DNA of 64,000 nt from Megachile rotundata (Eukaryota > Arthropoda > Insecta > Hymenoptera > Megachilidae), in contig NC_134983.1 in NCBI RefSeq assembly GCF_050947335.1, positions 8,990,001 through 9,054,000 of the forward strand, in the 5' to 3' direction. A program made the position numbers and the translations under genes. The notes under the pieces were generated by a model. It saw nothing but the letters and a program-made list of their open reading frames with translations, had not been told where the DNA came from and did no database searches. This document shows positions 51,377 to 62,760 of the stretch, one piece after another. Numbering within the stretch: the stretch's first letter is position 1; each line of letters begins with the position of its first letter.

Positions 51377-52170
51377 AAATTTCTTATCTACCAAATTTCC
51401 AAGTTTCTCAATTTTCACATTCCTTTCTTCCAAATTTTCAAATTCACAAACTTTGAAATTCTCAAATTCACAAATCTTTGAATCTACAAATCTCCTAACT
51501 TTCATAATTGCAAATTTCCAAAATCTCTATATTCCAAAATCCCCATATCCCAAAATCCCCATATCCCAAAATCCCCATATTCCAAAATCCCCATATTCCA
51601 AAATCCCCATATCCCAAAATCCCCATATTCCAAAATCCCCAAATCATCAAATCCCATAATTCCCAAATCCCCCAATCCCCAAATCCCTAAATATCAAAAT
51701 TTCAAATATTCCAAATTCCCTAATTCCCTAATTTCCATATCCTCAAATCCCCAAATTCCCTAATTTCCAAATCCATAAAACCCCAAATCCTTAATTCTCC
51801 TAATCCCCTAATCCCCTAATCCCTAAATCCCCTGAATTCCTAAAACCCCCAAATCCTTAAGTCCCCTAATCTCCATATCTCAAAATCCACATTTTCCTAT
51901 ATCCCACAATCCCCATATCCCAAAATCCCCACATCCCAAAATCCCCACATCCCAAAATCCCCACATCGCAAAATCCCCACATCCCAAAATCCCCACATCC
52001 CAAAATCCCCACATCCCAAAATCCCCACATCCCAAAATCCCCATATCCCCATATCCCAAAATCCCCATATCCCAAAATTCCCATATCCCAAAATCTCTGA
52101 ACTCCGAAATTCCTAATCAAATCTCCAGCTACCTAATTTCGAATTACCAAAATTCCCAGCTGTCCAAATT
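51376..52170. repeat. 8/16-bp array, CCCCATATCCCAAAAT type
   Basis: Begins as CAAATTTCC-type octamers. At 51535-51650 it becomes a 16-bp unit (CCCCATATCCCAAAAT); at about 51690-51860 it is mixed CCCTAATC octamers; at 51900-52090 a near-perfect 16-bp unit (CCCCACATCCCAAAAT) repeats about ten times. The minus strand has regularly spaced GGGG/GGG runs. The Gly-Asp-Phe-Gly-Met-Trp frames on the minus strand are artefacts. Confidence 0.95.
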
Positions 52171-55100
52171 TGAAATTTCCGAATTAAATCTTGGGAAAGC
52201 ATTGCACCCGACTGTACTGTCCTGTACACGCGCGCATACGTCACACGTCTACGACACGTGGAAAGCAGCCTTAAATACATACGTGGTACCACATCCTTCG
52301 TAAATCATCGTCGAAGGGAAAAAGAGACGCCTCTGTGCACGGTTAACATAGTTGTCTCGTTGTTTCCTTCGCGAACGTAAACTTTATACAAGCTTCACCG
52401 ACGTTTTTCCACCTGTTACCTGACAGGTTCCTCATCTCTAGTCTTTCCACATTTTCATGGTGTTTTCGATGTCGATAATAATGTACAAAGACGAGCAATG
52501 AAACGAGATAACGACCACAAATGATACGTTTACCTATATGTTTCGAGTAACACTAAGGTTACTGGAATAACAACACTGCTTTCGAGGGATGAACAGAATG
52601 TCTTTTCTTTGTTTCTGGATTCTTACGGGGAACCGGTACCATGTAATTACCATGAAATACCGCTATGGTGTTATCACACCTTTCTGTCTGTTCTCTTTGT
52701 CGTATCTCGAATCGAGATTGCGATCTTCTCTCGTCTTTATAAAGTGGTTTGACCTGAGACCTTGATACTTGACTTCGACCGCATGCTTTCTTTCTCCAGG
52801 TGAAGCTTCGAAACCTTTTCGAAGTTTTGGTTACAATTCTGAACGGTTTTGGTTATAATTCGTAAGGTACTTTCTTTGTTCTATTTGTTATTCGCTAGAA
52901 GTAGCTGAAGCTACTGTTTCTTTTCTACATAATTAGAAATAATTAGCAATACTTCTGTATAGTATACTATAATTAAAACTGTATCCAAGTGTAACGTTTT
53001 TACTTTTCTTTCCATTTTGTCATTTTTATCTAGTTTATCAAATACAAATTATTATTTGGATACGAACAATTTTGCATTTATAAAATGTATTAATTTTGGA
53101 ACTTCAAAATTAATAGACGTCAGTCTTAACTTAAACGACTTAAACTAAACAAGAGAAAAATGTGTTGACATCAAATCTATAAGACCGGTAGGTTCGTACA
53201 ATTATCGTTAATAATCGTAATAGCGGACGTGTAGGAGCACGGAAATAGTCGAGATAGAAAATTCGTTCATTGAAATTAAGCCGTATATAATCAGATAATG
53301 TTCTAATTTCTCGGCGAAGCTCTTCCCCTTAATGTTCGATCGGAAGTTCAAGCATGATAAATGGATCCTGTGCTTCGATGCTGCTAACGGTACTATCAGA
53401 TCCTTTTATCCTTCTCCTGCAACCTCATATCCGCAATCACGATGAAAGCCTTCTAGCTGTCCACATGCACGAAGTGACTTGACCTCGGACCTCGATACTT
53501 AATAAATCGAACTTTTTCTCGCATGCTACCATGCCTTTCAACTCGTGTTGTTCATCCTCGCATTTGACACGGCGGATCAATCACTTTGACCCTCGTAGAA
53601 ACGTCATTGTACGATTTACGAAACTGGATTTTTAAGAACGATTTAATAATTGCAGTTTTAAGAATAGTTACGAAACATTAAATTCATGTATCTAAATTAT
53701 TATATATTTATTAAATTTAATTTATATTTACATTCATACGATATTTTTTTAATGATTGGACACTAAAACTGGGGACACTGTACAATTTAAATATATTACA
53801 TTTTTTTATTAGTTCTTCAATAAATTTGCTGCTGTAAATTTTTATTTTGTAAAGTAAGATTGATGCTGTACATTTTGTATAGTTTGTGTAATTAATTTTA
53901 CAGCTGTGTCAAAATGGTTGTTTGCTTCATTCAAAGGTAATATAACCTATAAGTGTGTTGTTGGAAAATACTGCATTACTGATGTGTTACGAAAATTAAA
54001 TTTTTCCAACGTTTATTGTTTTATTATGTTTAGAATCCTCGTTATTTTTACTGCAGTCTTTCATCAACAGTATTGATATTGAAATAAACTATACAATACA
54101 CTTATTTTTTCATTAAAGAATTATTTCACCAAAATGGTTCTTGTTGTGTCATCAATTTTCAGATTCGTCTTCATGTTAAAAAAAAAATGGAGTCACGTCC
54201 ATGTCTAACGGACGTAATCCTCTAAACTTGAATTTGACAGGCAACTTCAATCGAATTGCTAAGAATTTGAAAGGCCCAATGGGACCGAAACGAAGTTCGT
54301 CGCGTACGGAACCGTGAAGTAACGGTACAGGGATTCTGGAACCCCACAAAGAAAAAAAAAAGAAGAAAGAATAACAAGACAACTCGGCCATTCGCGATCC
54401 CTCCATACGCTCCGTTCTTTCCAACGCTGCCTCTCGTGGGTTCTTTCTCGTTCATATCCCGTTTACGCCTCTTTCGGCCGTACAGCGAGACCCGTAATTT
54501 AAATGGAATGCGGTGTAAATTGTGTCGACGATACGTTGCTCGATAATTAGTCCCCAAACGGACGATTCGAGAGAACGATAGGAACCTAGTTTTGATAGAG
54601 AATTCGTGAGAGAAAGCAATTACTGATCGTTCCATGGATTTTCGTATTGCCGCTGGATTTTACGATCAGATACTCCGAAATGTCACGTAGGAAAATGTAC
54701 GTAAATAGCTTAGTTCTTGTGATACGAGAAAATTTTAAATTGGTTACAAACATAAGAGTATACATAAGTTTGTAAAATAGTCACAGAAACGTAAAATCTA
54801 AATTTAATATGTAATTGAACCTTCTATATAATATAAAGGAAATTTTAGAAATTTTTCTAATATACAAGCTGCTTCACATTTGAATCATATTAAACTACAT
54901 AAAATACAATAAATAATTGTTACCTACTTCCTGAAATTTAATATAATATAAACTTTTTATTCTTATTCGATATAAACCTCTATATTGCCTATATCAAAAA
55001 ACCACCCTACTACCCGCCAATACTGCACCCAAATATAAAATCTAAATTCTGAATTAAATTTTAAATTTCGTCGATCACCCCGTATAAATAACTGCAACGA

Positions 55101-55680
55101 TAGTTTGAAGATTTCGTAAACGACCAAATAATTAATTAACCTAGCATTTTTGAAGATCGCCGCTCGTTAACGCGTGTTTCGTTAATCAGCAACGTGCATC
55201 GTTCTCGGAAAGGGACACTCGGTAAGTTTATTCTCGCGTTGATTTATCGATTACGAGTGCGGTTGATTTTTTTTCGTCGCGCAACGAAAAATCGTTGATC
55301 GTGAGCCGGAGTTCGTGTAACACAATTACCTGTTCCATTGCCTCCCTGCATTGTTACGCGGATCCGTTTACGTTGGCCGAACTTTCCCTCCACGAATGGT
55401 GCCGGAACGAGACGGAATCGCGTGTCGTGATTATATTATGGCGCCCCACCGCAGTCGAATATTATTTGCATCGAAATTTCTGACAGCTCAGATTGCGTCC
55501 CCTTATGTGTATGTACGGTTCAGAGGAAAAAACTACCTCCAGAAAAAAATGACAATGAATATGAGAAAGATCCCTTATTTGTAAATTGAACAATCAAAAC
55601 AAAACTAAATATTATATCCTCTATTATTAAAAAATTGTATACATTTTCGAGAGTAGCCCATTAACACGCAAATCTGTGTA
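52170..55680. other. Non-coding sequence, probably intron at its right end
   Basis: AT-rich with CpG-richer patches at 52200-52400, 53330-53600, 54180-54660 and 55140-55500. The sequence immediately before 55692 must be intron if the acceptor there is used. A 137-codon minus-strand frame at 54222-54635 contains a Phe/Leu run from an A-rich tract and is not recognisable. Confidence 0.4.
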
Positions 55681-55692
55681 TTTGCTTACAGA
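55680..55692 (+). other. 3' splice site (acceptor) of the large exon
   Basis: The sequence ATTTGCTTACAG/A matches the insect acceptor consensus: a pyrimidine-rich run, then CAG. A possible branch point (CATTAAC) lies about 25 bases upstream. Using it removes the ATG at 55676 from the mature message and joins the coding frame after the first base of a codon (phase 1). The alternative, that transcription or translation begins at 55676 or at the in-exon Met at 55724, is less likely because neither start is followed by a signal peptide, which a type I membrane protein needs. Confidence 0.7.
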
Positions 55693-58600
55693 TTCCTCGA
55701 TCGGTGATCATCGTCAGGGTCGAATGTCCCTTCAGACTGAGCTACCATCGTCGAAAGCGAAGAGGGAGCAAGCTCTCCGCAGCATTTTGGCGGCGAGAAG
55801 ACGACAGATTTTGGGTCAACGACCAATCGAATCTAGAAATCAGAATCGTGCAAAACCCACAGAAGCGAAAGAAACGTCGGACGTTCTGGAAGCTCAAGAA
55901 ACGAAACATGGGATGTACGTGACGGCATCAGCGAACGGGAAAGTGGAGCACTCGATCGATGAAGAATTAGCGATCAAGGATGTGGACATCGAATTCGTCT
56001 CGAAAGAATTGGATAGCAAACGGCCGGTGGAGAGTTCGAAAAGATCCAACGAAACTCTTTCAAGTGTCGATAAGCCTGACTCCAAAACGGAAACTTCGAC
56101 CAATCAAAAGAATTTATCTTCCACAACGTCCGGTCAGAAATCTTCGGACACGGATATTCGGAAGAAGAACATCGTCTCGATGCCAGAGTCGTTGTACAAC
56201 TACTTCAGGCCGGTGGAGAGTAACATACCGGTAGAGGACATGTCTCAGTTTCTGTATTTCGGTCAGAAGATTCAGCCGGAGGCTCAGAACAATACGGGGA
56301 ACAATTCCGTGGAGGCGACGCCAACGGCGCCAACCGCGCCCAGTTCTCGAAGACGGTACTCCATGAAGAGGTACACCACGACGACGCCGGTATCGATGCC
56401 GATCCCACGGCTGGAGGAGATAATAAACGAGGAGATGAACATCGCGGTGGAGCGTCGCACCGTCGAGAAGAACAAGATGTCGAAGATCAAGAATGCCTTC
56501 AGGAGCCCGGAAAATGGCGTCTATTATAGGAAAAGCAGACCGACCGAGCCGACGATCGCTTCGAACGTTATCATGGCTGGCAATACCACGGATACGAAGT
56601 CGGGTGGCGACGGGTTTCACGAGGACAACCCGTCCGCTCACGCCGACACGCCGGGCCAGCTGCGGCACGAGAGAGGAAGTGCTGCTACCCACGTGGTCGC
56701 TGAAACGAGGAATGCGACCAACTCGACCCAGATACCGTACCAGCAGCCCGTTTCCGCGAACACGTACGAACCGACCGAGACGGAAAGTGAGACCGTTTCC
56801 CGCGATCGTCCTACGGACTCCTCGAGCGAGCCCAACGCGATGTCGAACGGAGTGGAGCAATCCAGAGCTGCTTCGATGAGCTCTACCGTTGAGGATACTT
56901 CCCCGATGGAACGAGATAAAAGCGACTGCGCGATCGAGGACAAGATTTCCTCGACGGAGATGGATATGTACGGCGATCAAACAGAGAAGAAGATCAGGAG
57001 GATCGACTACGAAGCGGATTTCAATAGAAAATCCGATAAAACGGATCAACCTCGAGGCTCCAGCTCGCGCGAGAACAATAACATCGAGACGTCGACGTCC
57101 AGGGAGAAGATCGGTCGGGCGAGCACGGAGCCGTTTCGGATCTCGTGGACGTCTCCCGAGACGTCCACCCTGAGGATCATCGTAACCGAGGGAAGTCTGG
57201 AGCAGGGTTTCGCGATCGGCGCGGACTCCGCGGAGAAGTATACCGTTAAACCGGTCGATTCCACGGAGGAACGAGTTCGTAGCGTCGCTTCCGGCGATGT
57301 TCCCACCACGAAGGCTCATTCGACTACGACGACGACGACAACGTTCGAGGCAACGACGAGCGGATCCAGCAGCGTGTCCGCGATCGAGCCGGCACTAGCA
57401 CGGCCGAAAGGTCGACTACGGGAACAGAAGCAGCAACAGCAACAGCAACGGCAGCGCACGGAAGGGAATAAGGTAGATCGTGAGGAGAATCAGGATCGGC
57501 AGCAGCATCGACATCAGGAACAACAGCAGCAGCACGTGTACGCTTACACGATAACGAACGTGACGCGGCTATTGCGCAACTACACCGGACCTGGGTTAAG
57601 CAGAGAGGAAGAAGGAGGGCCAGAACGGAGCACCGGTACGACCGAGATAACGACCGGATCGCTGCAGCGGCGTCAGCCACCGCCGCCGTCTCTTCTTCTG
57701 CTTCCTCGTGCCGGTAGTGGTATAGAGGCGGCCAGAGCGCCGGTGGAACTCAGTGCCGGCACAACCGTCGAGCCAGTCGGTGGAGAGTCCGTGGCACACC
57801 TGGTGGGGGAACGACCGAGGAAGGTGGTCGCAGTCGCGCCGCAGTCGCAGCAACGCGCGGTCAACGAAACGACGACGACGGTGCAGCTGACCAGCGTAAA
57901 CAAGAGCGGCCCGTGGTCGGCCAAGCCGACGGAACCGAGCAACACCGCTGCCCGAGGAGCAGTTCGATGGAACCATACTAAAACCAGGAACACGGACCTC
58001 GAGGGTTTCGGGGACAGGAGGTTCCTCAGGAAATCGGCGAGCGCGGTGCTTAATCAGCGAATCGGAGCGAGCGGCGACGAGGACGTTCCGGTAATCGGGA
58101 AAAGACGGAGGCCGACAAATGGCCAGATCGGCTCGTCCAGCAGGAGGGTGAAAGGTTCCAGCAAGATCGTGGACGAGAACTTCGCCGTGTCGAATGGTTC
58201 GATCGGTGATAAGAGAAATTTCGGTGCCGAGAAGAAGACAGAGGATGCGGTGGAGGGTCGAGGCTTCCGAGAGCTCGCGTCCGTTGATGTGAATCGAACG
58301 AGCGAGAAAAACGTCGCGATAAACGAGACGGTGGAAAACGTCACGATGCAGCAGAGAATCGCCGTCACGACGTCCTCTCCTTCTGGGGAGGAAACGATCG
58401 ATTCGACTACCCCGCGGGTGTCCGACAACTCCACGGAGGAGGATCGAGGTAATCTGACGGAGACGGTGACTCCGATGAACAGGTACGCGGAGTTCGATGC
58501 CAAAGACAAGAATACGGTGTTTCGAAGCGATAACGATAGTGTCGGTAGTAGTTTATCCCACGGGAACGTCAGGGGCGGTATGGTTAATGGTACCAAGAGC

Positions 58601-59704
58601 GGAAGCGGTTCGCCGACCGTGACAGTGACCGCGACAGTCGACGAAACGACCGTGCTCAAAGAGACTGTGTCGACTATCGCGCCGATACCGGCGCCAGTTT
58701 TTCCAGTTACACCCAGAATAATTACGGAAGTGGATCGAGCGCCGGTCGAGAAGGAGACTTTCACCTCGAAGCCGACCGAGTCCACGAGCCAGGTGACGGA
58801 CGTTGGAACGACCGAGCCGCCCGAAGCGGCTAACCTGAATCCCTCGGAGAAGACGGGATCCAAGTTCGAAGACGCGACCGCAACCGCGACAAGTACGACG
58901 GAAGTGCCGACCACGACGATGACCACCGTGCAGATAGAGATTGCCACGGTACCGCAAGACCAAAGCACCACTTCCGAATCGAGCCAGCCGAAACCCGAAA
59001 CGTCTACCGGTCCTTCGATCGCGGAGCCGAAGAGAATGTCCGGCGAGAGGTCGCCGGAAGTCAGGCCACGAAATCTCTCCGACGAGTCGAAGGACAAAGA
59101 CGACGTGTTGCCTATAATGCATCTGTATAACACGTCGGACATATTCAACGGCAGCGGGCCCATGAACTCGTTCTCGCGCGGCACGGAACGACGAACGGAG
59201 CTTCCGGTGGACCCGAAGCGACCTGAGCTTTCCAGAACGAGCGAGAAAGCCAACGACACCGTGACCTCTAAGAGCGTAGCGAACGACGTGTCCGCTCGTG
59301 TTCCCGTGTCCGACTCCACCAGGAAGGACAAACACGACGATGCTCGCGAAACCTCCTCTCAGGTACCACCGATGGGTGCGGGTAGAGGATCCATGAATGG
59401 AAACGGCAACAACAGGACGAGACACAGGCCAGTTTACCATCACACGATCCTGCCGGAATACAACACTTCCGTGTACAGCAACGGCGAACTGAACAGGACG
59501 TTCTTCGATACCGGATTGATATCGGTTAGTCCACGGGAGTCGGTGAATATCAGTGAAGTGATATCGAAGAGACACGACGGTGACGCCATCGCGTCGCAGG
59601 AGACCGTCGCCGTGGTCAGCTACATCCTGGCGACGCTGGTCGTCTTCCCGATCGCCGTCGGCGTTGGTCTCATTCTAAGAAGACTGATACTTAGGAATCG
59701 TAAG
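55692..59704 (+). CDS. Large internal exon of a mucin-like single-pass membrane protein (partial CDS)
   Basis: One uninterrupted frame covers about 4 kb at clearly higher GC than its flanks. The open frame extends upstream to an ATG at 55676, but that ATG sits in the pyrimidine-rich tract of a good acceptor (TTTGCTTACAG, AG at 55690-55691), so the exon probably starts at 55692 in phase 1; the first Met inside it is at 55724. It ends at AAG/GTGAGT (donor at 59705) in phase 0. Residues below count from 55676. The N-terminal part is charged (KAKREQALRS region). A long Ser/Thr/Pro/Glu-rich stretch follows, with a Thr run near 550-560, a Gln/Arg-rich tract near 583-621 and over twenty N-x-S/T sequons (NNT, NAT, NVT, NYT, NHT, NRT, NIS and others). 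A less repetitive segment near 1250-1300 precedes one hydrophobic helix at about 1311-1334, then the stop-transfer LRRLILRNRK. This fits a heavily glycosylated type I ectodomain at the cell surface. No enzymatic or adhesion domain is recognisable, and the signal peptide and most of the cytoplasmic tail lie in other exons. I do not recognise the family. Confidence 0.85.
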
Positions 59705-59710
59705 GTGAGT
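59702..59710 (+). other. 5' splice site (donor) ending the large exon
   Basis: AAG/GTGAGT is a perfect consensus donor. It falls directly after the positively charged anchor that follows the transmembrane helix. Splicing here ends the exon on a complete codon (phase 0), so the cytoplasmic domain continues in a downstream exon. Read-through would add 38 residues and stop at 59819-59821; that tail is basic and shows no recognisable motif. Confidence 0.8.
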
Positions 59711-61790
59711 GGTGATTTCGGCTCGTCCGAGACTACTCCTCCGTGGACCGAACGGATTAGAAAGCATCTGTACCGTGTACGCATATGTAATATAGGTCGT
59801 CGAATGAAAGTGGTCTTGTGACATTTGACGCTGGTCCGCTGTCCAGACTCCTTTTCGCGTGAAAGTTTGTGGAGGTGTAGGAACGAGGTTGGTGTCAGTG
59901 GCCTGGTTATTTTTCTACCTTGTAACTCGTGCACTCCTTTCTTTCTGTATCGCTAGGGATTTTCAGAATCTTCTACGAGATTTACTGTGAATGTGCCGTG
60001 ATCGTGATACGTATGCTGCTTTGTACCAGTTTTACTCGAGACGCATCGGATTCGGATTCTAGGTCAGACAGATTGAATCGAGATCGAAACTCCTCTGGGC
60101 TGGGTCATCGGGGCAATCTGAGTTGTGTGATACGTTGTGACCCAGAAAAAGTAGAGTCTTGGCAAAATGTACCGGTTTTGCATTTTTTAAAATTCTGTTG
60201 ATAGAGTCATTTTAATAATTCATCTCTTTTAAGTTATATTCACTGAGTATTTCTTAACAGAATACTATCCTTACGATGTAATTCGTTCTGAAATAGTTAA
60301 CTTTAAATTTCCTTTTGAATAAATTCAAAATTATTTTATCATTTTAAAAAGTTAGTACTTTTTACATTGAAAAGGTCATTGTAAAATATTTGGAATTTTT
60401 TAGTGCGCAGTTGCAATCTAATGACTCGTAGTTATAGCTATCTTTAGTAATAGAAAAGGCCATTACTAAGGATAACTATAATCACCTACCATTATCCCTA
60501 ATTAAACGATATATCGTGTTGCCTAATCATGTTGATACTTCTATCGATGTTTAAAATGTACTGTCATGCATTAACATTAATTTTAATTATACGGTCACAA
60601 CAATGTATAAAATAGCGAAATGGTGCAATTGGCACTATTTTTGAGATGGAGCAATGAAATGGTAAAATATAGTATGACAGTATAATAATACAAAAATAGA
60701 AGACTAAAAATATATTTTTTTAAAAATATGTACCGACAAGAATTATTTGCTGAAGTAGGGTAATGAGATGTTTTTGATCAGAATCATTCAAAACACTATC
60801 ATTGAAATGTCCAGGTATTTAAACATCGAACTGTGTCAGTTAATTAACACATTGATAGCCTCGTCACTCATCAACGAATGACATTTGAATTTCCATAAGG
60901 ATCTTGTGTTTACTTAAGAAACTACTAAGTGAAGATCATAAATAAAAGAAATAACGAAATGAACCGGACAAGATTGGTGAAAGATAAAAATACTGTTCGA
61001 CGAGAGTTTTAATGCCTTCCACGTGACGATGGAAATATTAGCGTCTCGTATCGTGTTTTGTCCCTGATTTATTTCAAGTATCACCCAGCAGATTACGGCG
61101 ATTTCTTCGGTGAAGAAATTCGATCTTTAAATAATATTTACCTTGCTCTAACGAAATAATTTCAATCGAGGAATACATGAAATGGTACGTGAAACCAGTG
61201 CACGTTTCAGTTTTATCCCCGTGATTCCTGTCCGGCGGGTGTAATTTCCTTTCGAGCCTGTTCGTCGGCAACATTATCGCTAGCAAAAAACATTGATTTA
61301 CGATTGTGTACCGTAAAGCGTATCCGACCGATGATCGCTAAATCGAAACACGAATCGCATGGTAGTTGCCACTTATGTACCGTTACGAGGCCCGCGGATT
61401 ATCAAAGCGTACGAGCATTTATCATTCGGCCATTAACCGGGACTTTCGATATCTTCTGGATATGAGATGGTCTTTCGTTCTGAGCATTGCCTTCGACAAT
61501 TCGATAATTAGCTCGAATACGGACAACAGGAAGCATTTATCGCGTTAGAGATCAAACGGTTTCTGTCAGAAGAACTTGGACTATTAAAATTTCTTTCAGT
61601 ACAAATTATCTGATATTCCGAAGTAAGTGAAATGTTAATTTGGACCTTTCTGATTGGAGGATAATTATTTATTGTATCTCGGTACTTAATTTTCGGTGGG
61701 GAACCTTGAGGTTTTATGAGGTAAAATTTATGGAGTTGATTATGGAGATAATTATGAAATGTTATAGTTTTTTATTTATTTTGGAGGTTT
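59705..61790. other. Probable intron downstream of the large exon
   Basis: GC drops within a few hundred bases of the donor. A CpG-richer tail persists to about 60130, then the sequence is AT-rich. I find no convincing next exon for the cytoplasmic domain. A CpG-richer patch at 61000-61560 has only short frames. Confidence 0.5.
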
Positions 61791-61794
61791 CTGA

Positions 61795-62660
61795 GTTTTT
61801 GTTTCTCAATTTCACAATTTTTCAATTTACAAATTACCAACAATCCATATTAAGAAATTCTAAATTTTCACAATTTTCAAATCCTTCTATTCCAAATTTC
61901 ATAATGTTCTAATTCCTATATGTCAAATTTCACATATTTCAAGTCTCTTATGTTCCAAATTTCACAACTTTCAAATTCCTATATTCCGAATTTCATAATT
62001 TTCAAATTCCTGTATTCCAAATTTCACATGTTTCAAATTCGTATATTCCAAATTTTACATATTTCGAATTCCTATATTCCAAATTTTACATATTTCAAAA
62101 CTCTGCATTCCAAATTTCACAAGGTTCCAATTCCTATTTTCCAAATTTCACATATTTCAAATTCCTATATCCCAAATTTCACGTATTTCAAATCTCTGCA
62201 TTCCAAATTTCACAAGGTTCCAATTCCTATTTTCCAAATTTCACATATTTAAAATTTCTACATTCCAAGTTTCACAATGTTCAAATTCCTACGCTTCAAA
62301 TTTCACATATTTCAAATTTCTACATTCCAAGTTTCACAATGTTCAAATTCCTATGTGCCAAATTTCACATATGTCAAATCTCTGCATTTCAAATTTTCAC
62401 TGTTCGAATTCTCCAAATTTTTAAATTTCTAAATTTTCAAATACCTAAATTCCAATTCCCCAGCTCCCAATTCTCCCATTTCCAAATTTCTAAATTTTCA
62501 ATTCCTCAATTTCCAACTGCCTCTATTTTTAAATTACCCCAAATTCAATCCACAAATTCCAAATCTCCAAATTCCCGAATTATCAAAATTCTCCTAAATT
62601 TCCAAATTATCCAACTTCTCCAACTTTCAAAATCTTCAAAAGCCCTCGAATTCCCCGTAA
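61795..62660. repeat. 8-bp-derived array with 31-bp monomers and a 93-bp higher-order unit
   Basis: CAAATTCCTATATTCC-like monomers start at 62003, 62034, 62065, 62096 and 62127, exactly 31 bp apart. CTCTGCATTCCAAATTTCAC occurs at 62101 and 62194, 93 bp (three monomers) apart. Because 93 is a multiple of three, one frame stays open and gives a 31-residue Ile/Phe/Ser/Pro repeat. After about 62400 it returns to plain CAAATTTC/CCAAATTC octamers. Confidence 0.9.
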
Positions 62661-62685
62661 ATATCTGAGTTATCAATTAGTGTAT

Positions 62686-62760
62686 ATATTGAAGTTAGTA
62701 TACACATTAAAATTACTGTACATATTGAAATTAGTATACTATGACATATTGTATATTGAA
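62686..62760. repeat. 18-bp tandem repeat, about 3 copies
   Basis: ATATTGAAGTTAGTATAC (62686), ACATTAAAATTACTGTAC (62704) and ATATTGAAATTAGTATAC (62722) follow each other at 18 bp. A partial ATATTG continues after a short insert. Confidence 0.8.

Noticed and set aside
51366..52120. Ile-Pro-Lys-Ser and Gly-Asp-Phe-Gly repeat frames on both strands
   Set aside because: Products of the 16-bp CCCCAYATCCCAAAAT unit, open on both strands.
55676..55691. ATG at 55676 as the true start of the protein
   Set aside because: It lies within a good polypyrimidine/AG acceptor, and no signal peptide follows it, whereas the protein has a type I membrane topology.
56114..59575. Long antisense open frames across the large exon (401, 425 and 340 codons)
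   Set aside because: They mirror a CpG-rich, stop-poor sense frame. Their translations are Arg/Val/Ser-rich without motifs, they overlap each other in different frames, and the sense strand has matching splice sites and a membrane anchor.
61920..62252. A 110-codon Ile/Phe/Ser repeat protein
   Set aside because: The 93-bp higher-order repeat keeps one frame open. There is no start context and no non-repeat domain.
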